Shown one piece after another: positions 32,938-42,438 of a stretch of 64,000 nucleotides of DNA. The translations under genes were made by a program, and so were the position numbers. Below the pieces are notes generated by a model. That model saw nothing but the letters and a program-made list of their open reading frames with translations. It was not told where the DNA came from and did not search any database. Numbering within the stretch: position 1 is the stretch's first letter; each line of letters opens with the position of its first letter. The stretch is from Streptomyces sp. ERV7 (GTDB lineage Bacteria > Actinomycetota > Actinomycetes > Streptomycetales > Streptomycetaceae). The stretch lies in contig NZ_LYOY01000029.1 in the NCBI RefSeq assembly GCF_001653515.1, positions 744,001 to 808,000 of the forward strand. The letters run 5' to 3'.

Positions 32938-34830
32938 TCAGAGGGCTTCCGCGCCCCGGTTGCGCAGCGCCTGGCCGTACTGCTGGAGGACCCACAACTC
33001 GTTCTGCACGGCGGCCAGTCGCTCCGGGTCGCCGTTCTGCCCGAGGCGGGCCAGGGTGCCCTGGATGTCGAGGAGGCGGCGGTCGACGGCGCGGCGGCGG
33101 ACGGCGACCAGTTGCTCGCCCGCGTACGCCTCGTCGACCACGCGCGCGTGGATGGCCTCCACGGCGAGCTCGGTGACGAGCGCGCGGACGGTGTCGTTGG
33201 GCGCCGAGTCCATGACCGCCGGGAGGTAGTCGGAGGGCGCGTCCGTGGCGCCGCCCGCGTCCATGACGCACTGGCGCACCGCGGCGTACGGCGGGGCCGT
33301 GAACTCGTCCACGCCGTACGCGTCGAAGGCCGGGGAGACCAGGTGCGGGTACTGGAGGGCGAGCTTGAGGAGCTCGCGCTCGGTGCGGTGGGCGGGGCTG
33401 CGCAGGTTCAGGGCCGGGCCGGAGGGGGCCGCGGCCGGGGCCTGCGCCTCCCCGTACTCACGGCGGCGCTCGGGGGCCGGGCCCTTGCCTCCCCGGTCGC
33501 GGGCCCAACGGGCCAGCTGGGCCACGCGCTTGACCACGAACTGGGTGTCCAGGATGCCGAGGATGCCGGCCAGCTGGACCGCCACCTCGTGCTGGGAGGC
33601 GATGTTCTTGATGCGGGCGACGATCGGGGCGGCCTCGTCGAGCGCGGCCGCGCGGCCCGCCGGGGTCTCCAGGTCGTACCGCTGGACGATCTGGCGGATC
33701 GCGAACTCGAAGAGCGGGGTGCGGGGCTGGACCAGCTCGGTGACCGCCTCGTTGCCCTTGGCGAGGCGCAGGTCGCAGGGGTCCATCCCGTCGGGGGCGA
33801 TGGCGATGTAGGTCTCGGCGGCGAACTTCTGGTCGTCCTCGAAGGCGCGCAGGGCGGCCTTCTGGCCCGCCGAGTCGCCGTCGAAGGTGAAGATCACGCG
33901 CGCGCTGCCGTTGTCCATCAGGAGGCGGCGCAGGATCTTGATGTGGTCGCCGCCGAAGGCGGTGCCGCAGGTGGCGATGGCGGTGGTGACCCCGGCGAGG
34001 TGACAGGCCATCACATCGGTGTAGCCCTCGACGACCACCGCGCGGCTGGACTTGGCGATGTCCTTCTTGGCCAGGTCGATCCCGTACAGGACCTGCGACT
34101 TCTTGTAGATCGCGGTCTCGGGGGTGTTGAGGTACTTGGGGCCGTTGTCGTCGTCGCGGAGCTTGCGGGCGCCGAAGCCGACCACTTCGCCGGAGACATC
34201 GCGGATCGGCCACATCAGCCGGCCGCGGAAGCGGTCGATGGGGCCGCGGCGGCCCTCCTGGGAGAGCCCGGAGAGGGTCAGCTCCTTGTCGCTGAAGCCC
34301 TTGCCGCGCAGGAAGCGGGTGAGGTGGTCCCAGCCCGCCGGGCTGTAGCCGACGCCGAAGTGGGCGGCGGCGGCCTGGTCGAAGCCGCGCTCGGCGAGGA
34401 ACTTGCGGCCGATCTCGGCCTCGGGGCTGGTGCCCAGCTGCTCGATGTAGAACTGGGCGGCGACCTTGTGCGCCTCGACCAGGCGGATGCGCTCGCCGCG
34501 CTGGTGGGAGGGGTTGTAGCCGCCCTCCTCATACCGCAGGGTGATGCCCGCGGTGGCGGCCAGGCGCTCGACGGCCTCGGAGAACGACAGGTGGTCGATC
34601 TTCCGGACGAAGGCGATCGTGTCGCCGCCTTCCTGGCAGCCGAAGCAGTGGAAGAGGCCCTTGCTGGGGCTGACCTGGAAGGACGGGGACTTCTCGTCGT
34701 GGAAGGGGCAGAGGCCCTTGAGGTTGCCGCCGCCCGCGTTGCGCAGCTGGAGGTACTCGGACACGACGGCGTCGATCGGGACCGCGTCCCGGACCGCCTT
34801 CACGTCGTCATCGTTGATCCTGCCTGCCAC
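32938..34830 (-). CDS. dnaG: DNA primase
   Basis: A 630-residue primase that makes RNA primers at the replication fork. The CHC2 zinc finger is complete: Cys41 and His44 in 'CPFHDEKSPSF', Cys62 and Cys65 in 'FHCFGC'. The catalytic core has 'RFRGRLMWPIRDVSGEVVGFG'. TOPRIM motifs are 'VVVEGYTDVMA' and 'FTFDGDSAGQKAA'. The C-terminal third is the DnaB-helicase interaction domain. Start GTG 34830. It lies upstream of hrdA in the same direction, 150 bp apart, and downstream of an oxidoreductase with its own terminator. Confidence 0.96.
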   Translation of the reverse strand: MAGRINDDDVKAVRDAVPIDAVVSEYLQLRNAGGGNLKGLCPFHDEKSPSFQVSPSKGLFHCFGCQEGGDTIAFVRKIDHLSFSEAVERLAATAGITLRYEEGGYNPSHQRGERIRLVEAHKVAAQFYIEQLGTSPEAEIGRKFLAERGFDQAAAAHFGVGYSPAGWDHLTRFLRGKGFSDKELTLSGLSQEGRRGPIDRFRGRLMWPIRDVSGEVVGFGARKLRDDDNGPKYLNTPETAIYKKSQVLYGIDLAKKDIAKSSRAVVVEGYTDVMACHLAGVTTAIATCGTAFGGDHIKILRRLLMDNGSARVIFTFDGDSAGQKAALRAFEDDQKFAAETYIAIAPDGMDPCDLRLAKGNEAVTELVQPRTPLFEFAIRQIVQRYDLETPAGRAAALDEAAPIVARIKNIASQHEVAVQLAGILGILDTQFVVKRVAQLARWARDRGGKGPAPERRREYGEAQAPAAAPSGPALNLRSPAHRTERELLKLALQYPHLVSPAFDAYGVDEFTAPPYAAVRQCVMDAGGATDAPSDYLPAVMDSAPNDTVRALVTELAVEAIHARVVDEAYAGEQLVAVRRRAVDRRLLDIQGTLARLGQNGDPERLAAVQNELWVLQQYGQALRNRGAEAL

Positions 34831-34858
34831 GCGGCAAGTCTACGGTGCGGGACGGACA

Positions 34859-34887
34859 CTCCTGGGGCGCCGCCGGCGCCCCAGGAG
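34859..34887 (-). terminator. terminator between the FAD oxidoreductase and dnaG
   Basis: A 13-bp perfect stem, CTCCTGGGGCGCC and complement, with GCC loop lies 19 bp past the oxidoreductase stop codon. Confidence 0.8.
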
Positions 34888-34905
34888 CCCCCAGGCCTGT
34901 GACAC

Positions 34906-36183
34906 TCAGGGCGTCGTCATCAGGTCCCCCAGGGGGACCGACGGGTCCGCCAGGCGGTCGGGGTCGATCTCGACGCCCTTGGTTCCGGCCCTGATCAGGC
35001 CCTGGATCGCCTCTGTGACGTCCCACACGTTCACGTTCATCCCCGCCAGCACCCGCCGCTCCTTCAGCCAGAAGGCGATGAACTCGCGCTTGCCCGCGTC
35101 GCCCCTGAGCACCACCTGGTCGTAGCTGCCGGGGGGCGCCCAGCCCGAGTACTCCAGGCCCAGGTCGTACTGGTCGGAGAAGAAGTACGGCACGCGGTCG
35201 TACGCGACCTCCTGGCCCAGCATCGCGCGCGCGGCGGCCGGGCCGCCGTTGAGGGCGTTGGCCCAGTGCTCCACCCGCAGCCGGGTGTCGAGCAGCGGGT
35301 GGTGGGCCGCGGCCACGTCGCCCGCGGCGAAGATGTCCGGGTCGGAGGTGCGCAGCGAGGCGTCGACCGCGACCCCGCCGCCGTGCCGGCGGTCGACCAG
35401 GGCGAGCCCGGCGGCCTCGGCGAGCGCGGTGCGCGGCGCGGCCCCGATCGCGGCGAGCACGTCGTGCGCCGGGTGCTCCTCGCCGTCGTCGGTGCGGGCG
35501 GCGAGGACCATGCCGTCCTGGCCGGTGATCTCGGTGAGCCGGGCGCCGAAGTGGAAGCGGACGCCGTGCTCGGCGTGCAGCTCGGTGAAGATCTGGCCGA
35601 GCTCGGGGCCGATGACCTGGTGCAACGGGGTCTGCTCGGGCTCGACGACGGTGACCTCCGCCCCGTACCCGCGCGCGGCGGCGGCGACCTCCAGGCCGAT
35701 CCAGCCGGCCCCGGCGATCACCAGGTGGCCGTTGTCGCGGCCGAGGGCCTTGAGCATGTTGCGCAGCCGCTCGGAGTGGGCGAGGCGGCGCAGATGGTGG
35801 ACGCCCGCCAGTCCGGTGCCGGGGATGTCGAGGCGGCGGGGCTCGGAGCCGGTGGCGAGCAGCAGCTTGTCGTAGCCGATGAGGGTGCCGTCGCCCAGGC
35901 GGACGGTCCTGGCCTCGCGGTCGATGGCGGTGACGGTCTGGCCGAGGTGGAGCTCCACGTCGTTCTGCGCGTACCAGCCGGGCTCGTGGACGAAGACGCT
36001 GTCGCGCTCCTCCTTGCCGGAGAGGAAGCCCTTGGACAGGGGAGGCCGTTCGTAGGGGTGCTCCCGCTCGTCGCCGATGAGGATCACCCGGCCGTTGAAC
36101 CCCTCGGCGCGCAGGGTCTCGGCGGCCTTGGCCCCGGCCAGTCCTCCACCGACAATGACAAATGTCCGGTCTGCGTCGACCAC
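34906..36183 (-). CDS. FAD-dependent ferredoxin-reductase-type NAD(P)H oxidoreductase
   Basis: A 425-residue flavoprotein. The N-terminal dinucleotide fold 'FVIVGGGLAGAKAAETLRAEGFNG' binds FAD. A second fold, 'HLVIAGAGWIGLEVAAAARGYGA', binds NAD(P)H. 'DIFAAGDVAAAHHPLL' is the FAD-ribityl Asp motif, and the C-terminal reductase domain follows. The family passes electrons from NAD(P)H to ferredoxin or rubredoxin, often for cytochromes P450 or dioxygenases. No ferredoxin or oxygenase gene is adjacent. Start GTG 36183. Confidence 0.88.
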   Translation of the reverse strand: MVDADRTFVIVGGGLAGAKAAETLRAEGFNGRVILIGDEREHPYERPPLSKGFLSGKEERDSVFVHEPGWYAQNDVELHLGQTVTAIDREARTVRLGDGTLIGYDKLLLATGSEPRRLDIPGTGLAGVHHLRRLAHSERLRNMLKALGRDNGHLVIAGAGWIGLEVAAAARGYGAEVTVVEPEQTPLHQVIGPELGQIFTELHAEHGVRFHFGARLTEITGQDGMVLAARTDDGEEHPAHDVLAAIGAAPRTALAEAAGLALVDRRHGGGVAVDASLRTSDPDIFAAGDVAAAHHPLLDTRLRVEHWANALNGGPAAARAMLGQEVAYDRVPYFFSDQYDLGLEYSGWAPPGSYDQVVLRGDAGKREFIAFWLKERRVLAGMNVNVWDVTEAIQGLIRAGTKGVEIDPDRLADPSVPLGDLMTTP

Positions 36184-36328
36184 TTGATGCCTCCTCGTTG
36201 CTCAACCGCCATCTGCGAGCGTCCCGCACGGAGCGTGATGGGGGAAGAGGGCTTGCTCCGTTGGGGGCGCCGAGTGGCCGGGCTTCATCGGTGCGTCATC
36301 GGTGCGTGAACGCGCCCTCCACCGTGCC

Positions 36329-37630
36329 TCATCGGTGCCGGGCGGTGAGTCTGGCGTGCAGGGACAGGGCGGCCGCGTCGGTGAGCGACGCGATCTGGTC
36401 GACGATGACCCGTTTGCGGGCGCGGTCGTCGCGGGCGGTGGCGAAGAGCGCGCGGAACTGCGGGTCGAGCCCCTCCGCGGGGGCGCGCGCGGTGAGCGCT
36501 TCGGCCAGTTCGGCCAGAATGATGCGCTGGTCGGCGCGGAGCCGCTCCTGCTCGTCGCGCTGCATCACATAGCGGTCGGCCACCGCCTTGAGCACCGCGC
36601 ACTCGTTGCGCGTCGCGCGCGGGACGACCAGCTCCGCCCCGTACCTGCTCAGACGACCCGAGCCGTGCCGCTCCCGGGTCGCCCCCTCGGCGGCCAGGCA
36701 GAACCGGCCGATGAGCTGGCTGGTGGCGTCCTTGAGGCGGGCCTGGGCGACCGCCGAGCCGTCGTACCCGTGCGGCCACCACTCCTCGTCGATCAGCCGG
36801 TCCAGCGCGTCCGCGAGCTCCTGCGGGGCGGTGTCCGACGGCACGTACCGCCCGATGGCCACACGCCAGATGTCCTCGCGCTCGGGCTCGGAGAAGAGCA
36901 GGTTGGGGTCGATGTGGCCGGCGTGCAGTCCGTCCTCGAAGTCGTGGACCGAGTACGCCACGTCGTCCGACCAGTCCATGACCTGGGCCTCGAAGCACTT
37001 GCGGTGCGGCTCGGCGCCCTCGCGCACCCAGTCGAAGACCGGCAGGTCGTCCTCGTAGACCCCGAACTTCACGGACTGCGGGTCGGTGGGGTGGCCGCCG
37101 CGCGCCCACGGGTACTTGGTGGCCGCGTCCAGGGCGGCCCTGGTGAGGTTGAGGCCGACGCTGACGGGCTCGCCGGTCCGCTCGTCGCGCACGAAGCGCT
37201 TGGGCTCCAGACGGGTCAGCAGGCGCAGCGACTGGGCGTTGCCCTCGAAGCCGCCGCAGTCCTTGGCGAAGTCGTTGAGCGCCTGCTCGCCGTTGTGCCC
37301 GAAGGGCGGGTGGCCCATGTCGTGGGAGAGGCAGGCGGCCTCGACCAGGTCGGGGTCGCAGCCGAGGGCGGCGCCGAGCTCGCGGCCGACCTGGGCGCAC
37401 TCCAGGGAGTGGGTGAGCCGGGTGCGCGGGCTCGCGTCCCACAGCTGGCCGGTGACACCGGGTGTCACGACCTGCGTCTTGCCCGAGAGACGGCGCAGCG
37501 CTCCGGAGTGCAGCACACGCGCGCGGTCGCGCTGGAAAGCGGTGCGGCCGGGCCGTTTGTCCGGTTCGGCGGCCCACCGCTCGACGTCGGACGCCTCGTA
37601 CCCGGGGTGGTGTGCTGCGATGCCTTCCAT
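36329..37630 (-). CDS. dgt: deoxyguanosinetriphosphate triphosphohydrolase
   Basis: A 433-residue HD-domain enzyme that cleaves dGTP (or other dNTPs) to nucleoside and triphosphate. The metal-binding HD motif is '[15 protein letters not shown]', with preceding '[18 protein letters not shown]' supplying the first His and later '[17 protein letters not shown]' the final Asp. '[23 protein letters not shown]' is the typical Dgt N-terminal helix. Length suits the short actinobacterial Dgt. ATG 37630. Same strand as hrdA and dnaG. Confidence 0.93.
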   Translation of the reverse strand: MEGIAAHHPGYEASDVERWAAEPDKRPGRTAFQRDRARVLHSGALRRLSGKTQVVTPGVTGQLWDASPRTRLTHSLECAQVGRELGAALGCDPDLVEAACLSHDMGHPPFGHNGEQALNDFAKDCGGFEGNAQSLRLLTRLEPKRFVRDERTGEPVSVGLNLTRAALDAATKYPWARGGHPTDPQSVKFGVYEDDLPVFDWVREGAEPHRKCFEAQVMDWSDDVAYSVHDFEDGLHAGHIDPNLLFSEPEREDIWRVAIGRYVPSDTAPQELADALDRLIDEEWWPHGYDGSAVAQARLKDATSQLIGRFCLAAEGATRERHGSGRLSRYGAELVVPRATRNECAVLKAVADRYVMQRDEQERLRADQRIILAELAEALTARAPAEGLDPQFRALFATARDDRARKRVIVDQIASLTDAAALSLHARLTARHR

Positions 37631-37677
37631 GCACCGACAGTAAACGGAACCACTGACAACCGGGGCGGGACCCGTGA

Positions 37678-38418
37678 TCAGGCCGTGGCGAGTTCGCGGT
37701 GCGGGGCGGCGAACGGGGCCGCGGCGAGCGCCTGGTCGTAGCGGTGGAGGACGAGGCGGGCGACGGCCGGGTGCGCGCCGAGCGGGGCGGCGGCGACCCC
37801 GCGCGCGTGGGCGGCGCTCTGGGTGGCGAACCGGCCGGGCGCGGTGAAGTACGAGGCGATCGCGACCCGGTGGCGGCCCCGCGCGGCGAGTGCCCGCAGC
37901 GCCTCGGGGACGGTGGGGGCGGCGGCGGAGGCGTAGGCGGGTATCACCGGTACGCCGCCGAGGCGTTCGCCGAGCATCGCGGCGGTGCGGCGGGTGTCGG
38001 CGGCCGACTCCGGGTCGCGCGACCCGGCCCCGGCGAGCACGACGCCTCTGGTGCCACGCGCGCGTGGGTCGTCGTCCCACCCGGCCTCGACGAGCCGCTC
38101 GTACAGCGCCTCGACGAGCAGCGGGTGCGGGCCGAGCGGCCGGGCGACGCGGGTGCGCAGGCGCGGGGTGTCGGCGACGGCCGCCGGGATGTCCTGCTTG
38201 ACGTGGTAGCCGCGGCTCAGCAGCAGCGGTACGAGGACGGCGCGGCCCGCGCCGAGCTCCGCGAGCGTGGCGGGCAGCGCGGGCTCGTCGATCTCGATGT
38301 GGCCGAGCCGCACGTCGAGCCCGGGGCGCAGCTCGCGGACGAGGTCGAGCAGGGCGGTGACGGTGCGCAGGGCGCGGGGGTCGCGGCTGCCGTGGGCGAC
38401 GGCGACCAGGGTGGGCCG
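37678..38418 (-). pseudogene. sirohydrochlorin chelatase (CbiX-like), start codon lost
   Basis: Coding similarity runs from about 38417 ('[29 protein letters not shown]') through '[19 protein letters not shown]' to 37678. The chelatase His of 'VAHGSRDP' and the second-half motif '[28 protein letters not shown]' are present. This family inserts Fe2+ or Co2+ into sirohydrochlorin; the iron product, siroheme, is the NirB cofactor, which explains the neighbourhood. No ATG, GTG or TTG occurs in frame between the upstream stop at 38505 and GTG 38313, which lies inside the domain. The 5' end therefore appears to have been deleted together with the nirB N-terminus. Confidence 0.75.
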
Positions 38419-39728
38419 TGCTGCCCGCCGGACTCGGCGCCCCCGTGGCGCTCGGCCCGGAGGCGCTGCCCGACGACGCGGTGATCTGCTCCTGCCACAA
38501 CGTCACCAAGGGCGAGGTCACCCCGCTCTCCTCGCTGCCCGAGGTGAAGAAGTGCACCAGGGCCGGCACGGGCTGCGGCAGTTGCGTCAAGACGCTGGAG
38601 AAGCTGCTGCCGAAGACCGGCGACGGCGGTCTGTGCGACTGCTTCGCCCACACCCGCCAGGAGCTGTACGAGATCGCGCTCGCGCTGCGCGTCGGCTCGT
38701 ACCGCCGGCTCCTGGACGAGCACGGGCGCCCGCAGGCGCGCGGCGGCGAGGGCTGCGAGATCTGCAAGCCCGCCGTCGCCTCCATCCTGGCGAGCCTCGG
38801 CCACGGCCACATCCTCGACGGCGAGCAGGCCGCGCTCCAGGACACCAACGACCACTTCCTCGCCAACATCCAGCGCAACGGCTCGTACTCGATCGTGCCG
38901 CGCATCCCCGGCGGCGAGATCACCCCCGACAAGCTGATCGTCATCGGCGAGGTGGCCCGCGACTACGGCCTCTACACGAAGATCACCGGCGGCCAGCGCA
39001 TCGACCTCTTCGGCGCCCGGGTCGACCAGCTCCCGGTGATCTGGGCGCGGCTGGTGGCCGCCGGGTTCGAGTCCGGCCACGCGTACGGCAAGTCGCTGCG
39101 CACGGTGAAGTCCTGTGTGGGGCAGACCTGGTGCCGCTACGGGGTGCAGGACTCGGTGAAGATGGCGATCGAGCTGGAGCTGCGCTACCGGGGCCTGCGC
39201 TCCCCGCACAAGCTGAAGTCGGCGGTCTCGGGGTGCGCCCGCGAGTGCGCGGAGGCCCAGTCCAAGGACTTCGGCGTGATCGCCACGGCCAACGGCTGGA
39301 ACCTGTACGTGGGCGGCAACGGCGGGGCCACCCCGCGCCACGCGGACCTGCTGGCCCAGGACCTCACCGACAACGAACTCGTCCGCCTCATCGACCGGTT
39401 CCTGATGTTCTACATCCGCACCGCCGACCGCCTGGAGCGCACCTCGGTGTGGCTGGAGCGGATCGAGGGCGGCCTGAAGCACGTCAAGGACGTGGTGGTG
39501 AACGACTCGCTCGGCATCTGCGACGAGCTGGAGGCGCTGATGGCCACCCATGTCTCCGCCTACCGCGACGAGTGGGCCGAGACGGTCGAGGACCCCGAGC
39601 GCCTCGCCCGGTTCGTCTCCTTCGTCAACGCGCCCGGCACGCCCGACCCCACGGTGCGGTTCGTGCCCGAGCGCGGCCAGATCAAGCCCGAACTGCCCGT
39701 CCTGGCCCTGGAGGTGGCCGCGCGATGA
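38418..39728 (+). pseudogene. nirB: nitrite reductase large subunit, N-terminal half missing
   Basis: About 436 residues equal to the C-terminal half of NirB (usually about 850). A BFD-like [2Fe-2S] motif is '[12 protein letters not shown]' with '[11 protein letters not shown]'. The siroheme/[4Fe-4S] ligands are 'SCVGQTWCRYG' (CX5C) and 'SGCARECAEAQ' (CX3C). The FAD and NAD(P)H domains are absent, so electrons from NADH could not enter. The frame opens directly at the cbiX junction, and GTG 38418 is only the first available start. It ends in ATGA, coupling it to nirD. If translated, it could only be a siroheme fragment. Confidence 0.8.
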
Positions 39729-40057
39729 ACGAGAACAGCATCCGACTCCGACTGGAAGACGGCTGGTTCGAGGTGTGCGAGCGCGAGCGGCTCATCCCGG
39801 GCCGGGGGGTCGCCGCGCTGCTGCCCGACGGGCGCCAGGCGGCGGTCTTCACCGACCGCACCGGACGCGCGTACGCGATCGACAACCGCGACCCGTTCAC
39901 CGGCGCGTACGTCATGTCGCGCGGGCTGCTCGGCTCGGCGCAGGGCCGGGCCTTCGTCGCCTCCCCGCTGCTGAAGCAGCGCTTCGACCTGGAGACGGGC
40001 CGGTGCCTGGACGACGAGGAGGTCTCGGTCCAGACGTATGTGACCGAGGCGCCCTGA
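39725..40057 (+). CDS. nirD: nitrite reductase small subunit
   Basis: A 110-residue Rieske-fold protein that lacks the Rieske Cys/His ligands, as is normal for NirD. It contains 'VCERERLIPGRGVAALLPDGRQAAVF', 'IDNRDPFTGAYVMSRGLLG' and 'PLLKQRFDLETGRCLDD'. It forms the assimilatory NADH-nitrite reductase with NirB, turning nitrite into ammonium. ATG 39725 overlaps the nirB stop by 4 nt. With nirB truncated, its partner is in doubt. Confidence 0.92.
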   Translation: MNENSIRLRLEDGWFEVCERERLIPGRGVAALLPDGRQAAVFTDRTGRAYAIDNRDPFTGAYVMSRGLLGSAQGRAFVASPLLKQRFDLETGRCLDDEEVSVQTYVTEAP

Positions 40058-40089
40058 AAGCCCGGCACCTCCCGCACCTCTCCCCCATC

Positions 40090-40119
40090 TTGACCGATCG
40101 TTCTATATAGCCGTACTGT
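40090..40119 (+). promoter_or_regulatory. promoter and TetR operator of the 40127 regulator
   Basis: -35 TTGACC (40090-40095) and -10 TACTGT (40114-40119) are 18 bp apart, and the GTG follows 7 nt later. TTGACCGATCGTTCTAT overlaps the -35 and recurs inverted at 40776-40796, so it is probably the regulator's own operator. Confidence 0.7.
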
Positions 40120-40126
40120 CATCCTC

Positions 40127-40711
40127 GTGGCCAGGACCAAGGAATTCGATCCGGACGCCGCGCTCCAGTCGGCCCTAGAGCTGTTCTGGCAGCGCGGCTA
40201 CGAGGCGACGTCGATGGCGGACCTCGTCGACCGCCTCGGCATCGGCCGCGCCAGCATCTACGCGACCTTCGGCAACAAGCACGAGCTGTATCTGAAGGCG
40301 CTCGACCGGTACGGCGAGACGTACAGCGCGATCCTGTTCCGCGAGCTGTCGGGGCCCGGCCCCGCCCTGTCCGCGGTGCGCGCGCTCGTCCGCCGCTTCG
40401 CCGCCGAGTCGACGGCCGCCAAAACGCGGCTGATCGGCTGTTTCACCACCAACACCGCCGCCGAGGTGGCCGCGCACGACGCCGCCGCGGCCCGTCGGGT
40501 CGAGCAGTCCTGGGAGCAGCTGGAGACACTGCTGCACTCCGCGCTCGTCCGGGCCGTGGCCCAGGGCGAACTGCCGCCCGAGCGCGATCCGCGCTCGCTG
40601 GCCCGGATGTTCCTGGTACTCATGCAGGGCATGCGGGTGATGGGCAAGGCGTCCGACGACCCGGCGAGGGTACGGGAGGCGGCCGAGGCCGCACTGGCCC
40701 TGCTGGACTGA
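40127..40711 (+). CDS. TetR-family transcriptional regulator
   Basis: A 194-residue regulator with the HTH 'LFWQRGYEATSMADLVDRLGIGRASIYATFGNKHELYLKAL'. The C-terminal TetR_C-like ligand domain has two Cys-poor helical bundles and 'MFLVLMQGMRVMGKA'. GTG 40127 is probably leaderless. A matching operator sequence lies upstream of both this gene and the SDR gene 87 bp downstream, so it probably represses both and is relieved by the SDR's substrate. Confidence 0.9.
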   Translation: MARTKEFDPDAALQSALELFWQRGYEATSMADLVDRLGIGRASIYATFGNKHELYLKALDRYGETYSAILFRELSGPGPALSAVRALVRRFAAESTAAKTRLIGCFTTNTAAEVAAHDAAAARRVEQSWEQLETLLHSALVRAVAQGELPPERDPRSLARMFLVLMQGMRVMGKASDDPARVREAAEAALALLD

Positions 40712-40775
40712 GCGAGTCCCCCTGATTCCGCCCCACCGGGCGCCGCACCACGTCGGCGCCCCTTTCTCTTCCCTC

Positions 40776-40796
40776 AATAATAGAACGGTTGGTCAA
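40776..40796 (+). promoter_or_regulatory. second TetR operator, upstream of the SDR gene
   Basis: ATAGAACGGTTGGTCAA is the inverted counterpart of the 40090 site (14 of 17 positions, TTGACC and GTTCTAT identical). It lies 2 nt before the SDR ATG and overlaps a possible -10 AATAAT. Confidence 0.7.
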
Positions 40797-40798
40797 AA

Positions 40799-41593
40799 AT
40801 GTCTGCTCGTCCGTCCGCCCGCCCGGCCGCCCGCTTCACCGACCGGACCGTTCTCGTCACCGGCGCCGGGTCCGGCATAGGCCGGGCGATCGCGCTGGCC
40901 TTCGCCGCCGAGGGGGCCCGGGTGGCCGTCGCCGGACGTACCGCCGCCCCGCTCGACGAGACCGTGGCGCTGATCGGGGAGGCGGGCGGGGTGGCGGCCG
41001 CGTTCACGGCCGATGTGTCCCGGGCCGAGGACGTACGCGCCCTGGTCGCCTCCACCGTCGCCCGGTTCGGCTCGCTCGACGTCGCCGTCAACAACGCCGG
41101 GGTGCTGCGCGGCCGGGGCGGCGCGGCGCTCGCCGACATGGAGCTCGAAGACTGGCAGGCCATGCTCGACACCAACCTCACCGGCGTCTTCCTCGCCCTG
41201 GGGGCCGAGGTCGCCCAGATGCGCACCCAGGAGCACGGCGGCGCGATCGTGAACATCGGCTCCAACCTCGGCGCCCACAAGCGGATCCCGGGCGCCGCCG
41301 GCTACCTCACCACCAAGGCCGCGGTCTCGGCGCTGACCCGGGCCGCCGCCCTGGACCACATCCAGGACGGCATCCGTATCAACGCGGTCAGCCCCGGCGC
41401 CTCCGCCACCACGATGTCGCTGCGCGCGGGCGAGACGGAGGCCGAGCGCGTGGTGCGGATGAAGGAGGACTCGCCGCTGGGCCGGGTCTCGACCACCGCC
41501 GAGATCGCGGCGGCGGTCCTCTATCTGGCCTCGGACGACGCGGCCTCCGCGGTGGGCACGGACCTGGTGATCGACGGCGGCTCGGCCGCCTGA
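40799..41593 (+). CDS. short-chain dehydrogenase/reductase
   Basis: A 264-residue classical SDR. The cofactor motif is 'VLVTGAGSGIGRAIALAFAAEGA' (TGxxxGxG), and 'RVAVAGRTAAP' suggests NADP preference. 'VNNAGVLRG' is the NAG motif. The catalytic Ser is in 'IVNIGSNLGAHKRI' and the YxxxK in 'AGYLTTKAA'. It ends with the usual 'DLVIDGGSAA'. The substrate is unknown. The operator overlapping its promoter ties it to the upstream TetR gene. Confidence 0.9.
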   Translation: MSARPSARPAARFTDRTVLVTGAGSGIGRAIALAFAAEGARVAVAGRTAAPLDETVALIGEAGGVAAAFTADVSRAEDVRALVASTVARFGSLDVAVNNAGVLRGRGGAALADMELEDWQAMLDTNLTGVFLALGAEVAQMRTQEHGGAIVNIGSNLGAHKRIPGAAGYLTTKAAVSALTRAAALDHIQDGIRINAVSPGASATTMSLRAGETEAERVVRMKEDSPLGRVSTTAEIAAAVLYLASDDAASAVGTDLVIDGGSAA

Positions 41594-41651
41594 GCCGCCC
41601 GGTCCCGCGGCCCCCTGCTGTCCGGACCTACCGGACGGTACGGTGGGCCGC

Positions 41652-42438
41652 ATGACTCAGGGCTGGAGCGCGAGGGACATCCCCGACCAGAGCGGCCGTA
41701 CGGCGGTCGTCACCGGGGCGAACAGCGGCATCGGACTCGTCACGGCACGCGAGCTCGCCCGCAAGGGCGCCCATGTGATCCTGGCCTGCCGCAGCGAGGC
41801 CAGGGGCAAGGAGGCCGAGGCCCTGATCCACCGCCAGGTGTACGGCGCGAACGTGGCGTTCGCCCCGCTGGACCTGGCGGACCTGTCCTCGGTCCGCGCC
41901 TTCGCAGAAACGTATCGCCACGACACGCTGGACCTCCTGGTCAACAACGCGGGGGTGATGGCGCTGCCGTACGGCAGGACGACGGACGGCTTCGAGCGGC
42001 AGTTCGGGGTGAACCACCTGGGCCACTTCGCACTGACGGGCCTGCTCCTGTCCCGGCTGCGGGCGGCTCCGGCGGCGCGGGTGGTGTCGGTCTCCAGCGG
42101 ACTGCACGCGCTCTCCGACGTCGACCTCGCCGACCTCAACAGCGAGCGCCGCTACCGCCGTTGGATCGCCTACGCCCGCTCGAAGACGGCCAACCTCCTC
42201 TTCATCCACGAACTGGCCCGCCAACTGCGCTCGGCGGGCTCGACGGTGGTGGCCGCCGCCGCGCACCCCGGCTACGCCTCGACCAACCTCCAGACGGCGG
42301 GCGCCCGCATGGAGGGCCGCCGCGCCGCCGAACGCCTGGCCCAACTGGGCAACCGCCTCCTGGCCCAGCCCGCCGAAACGGGCGCCCTCCCCACGCTGTA
42401 CGCGGCTTCCCTAAACCCTCCGGCGGACCATCAGGGGC
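41652..42438 (+). pseudogene. SDR oxidoreductase (retinol-dehydrogenase-like), 3' end missing
   Basis: About 255 residues of an extended-type SDR: 'TAVVTGANSGIGLVTARELARKGAHVILACR', 'LDLLVNNAGVMA', 'VVSVSSGLHAL' and active site 'YARSKTANLLF'. The reading frame then has no stop and continues through the whole permease gene as unrelated sequence. Homology ends at about 42410 ('ALPTLYAASL'), where relatives have some 50 more residues. A deletion between this gene and the permease is likely. ATG 41652 follows a TACGGT -10 box by 7 nt. Confidence 0.75.
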
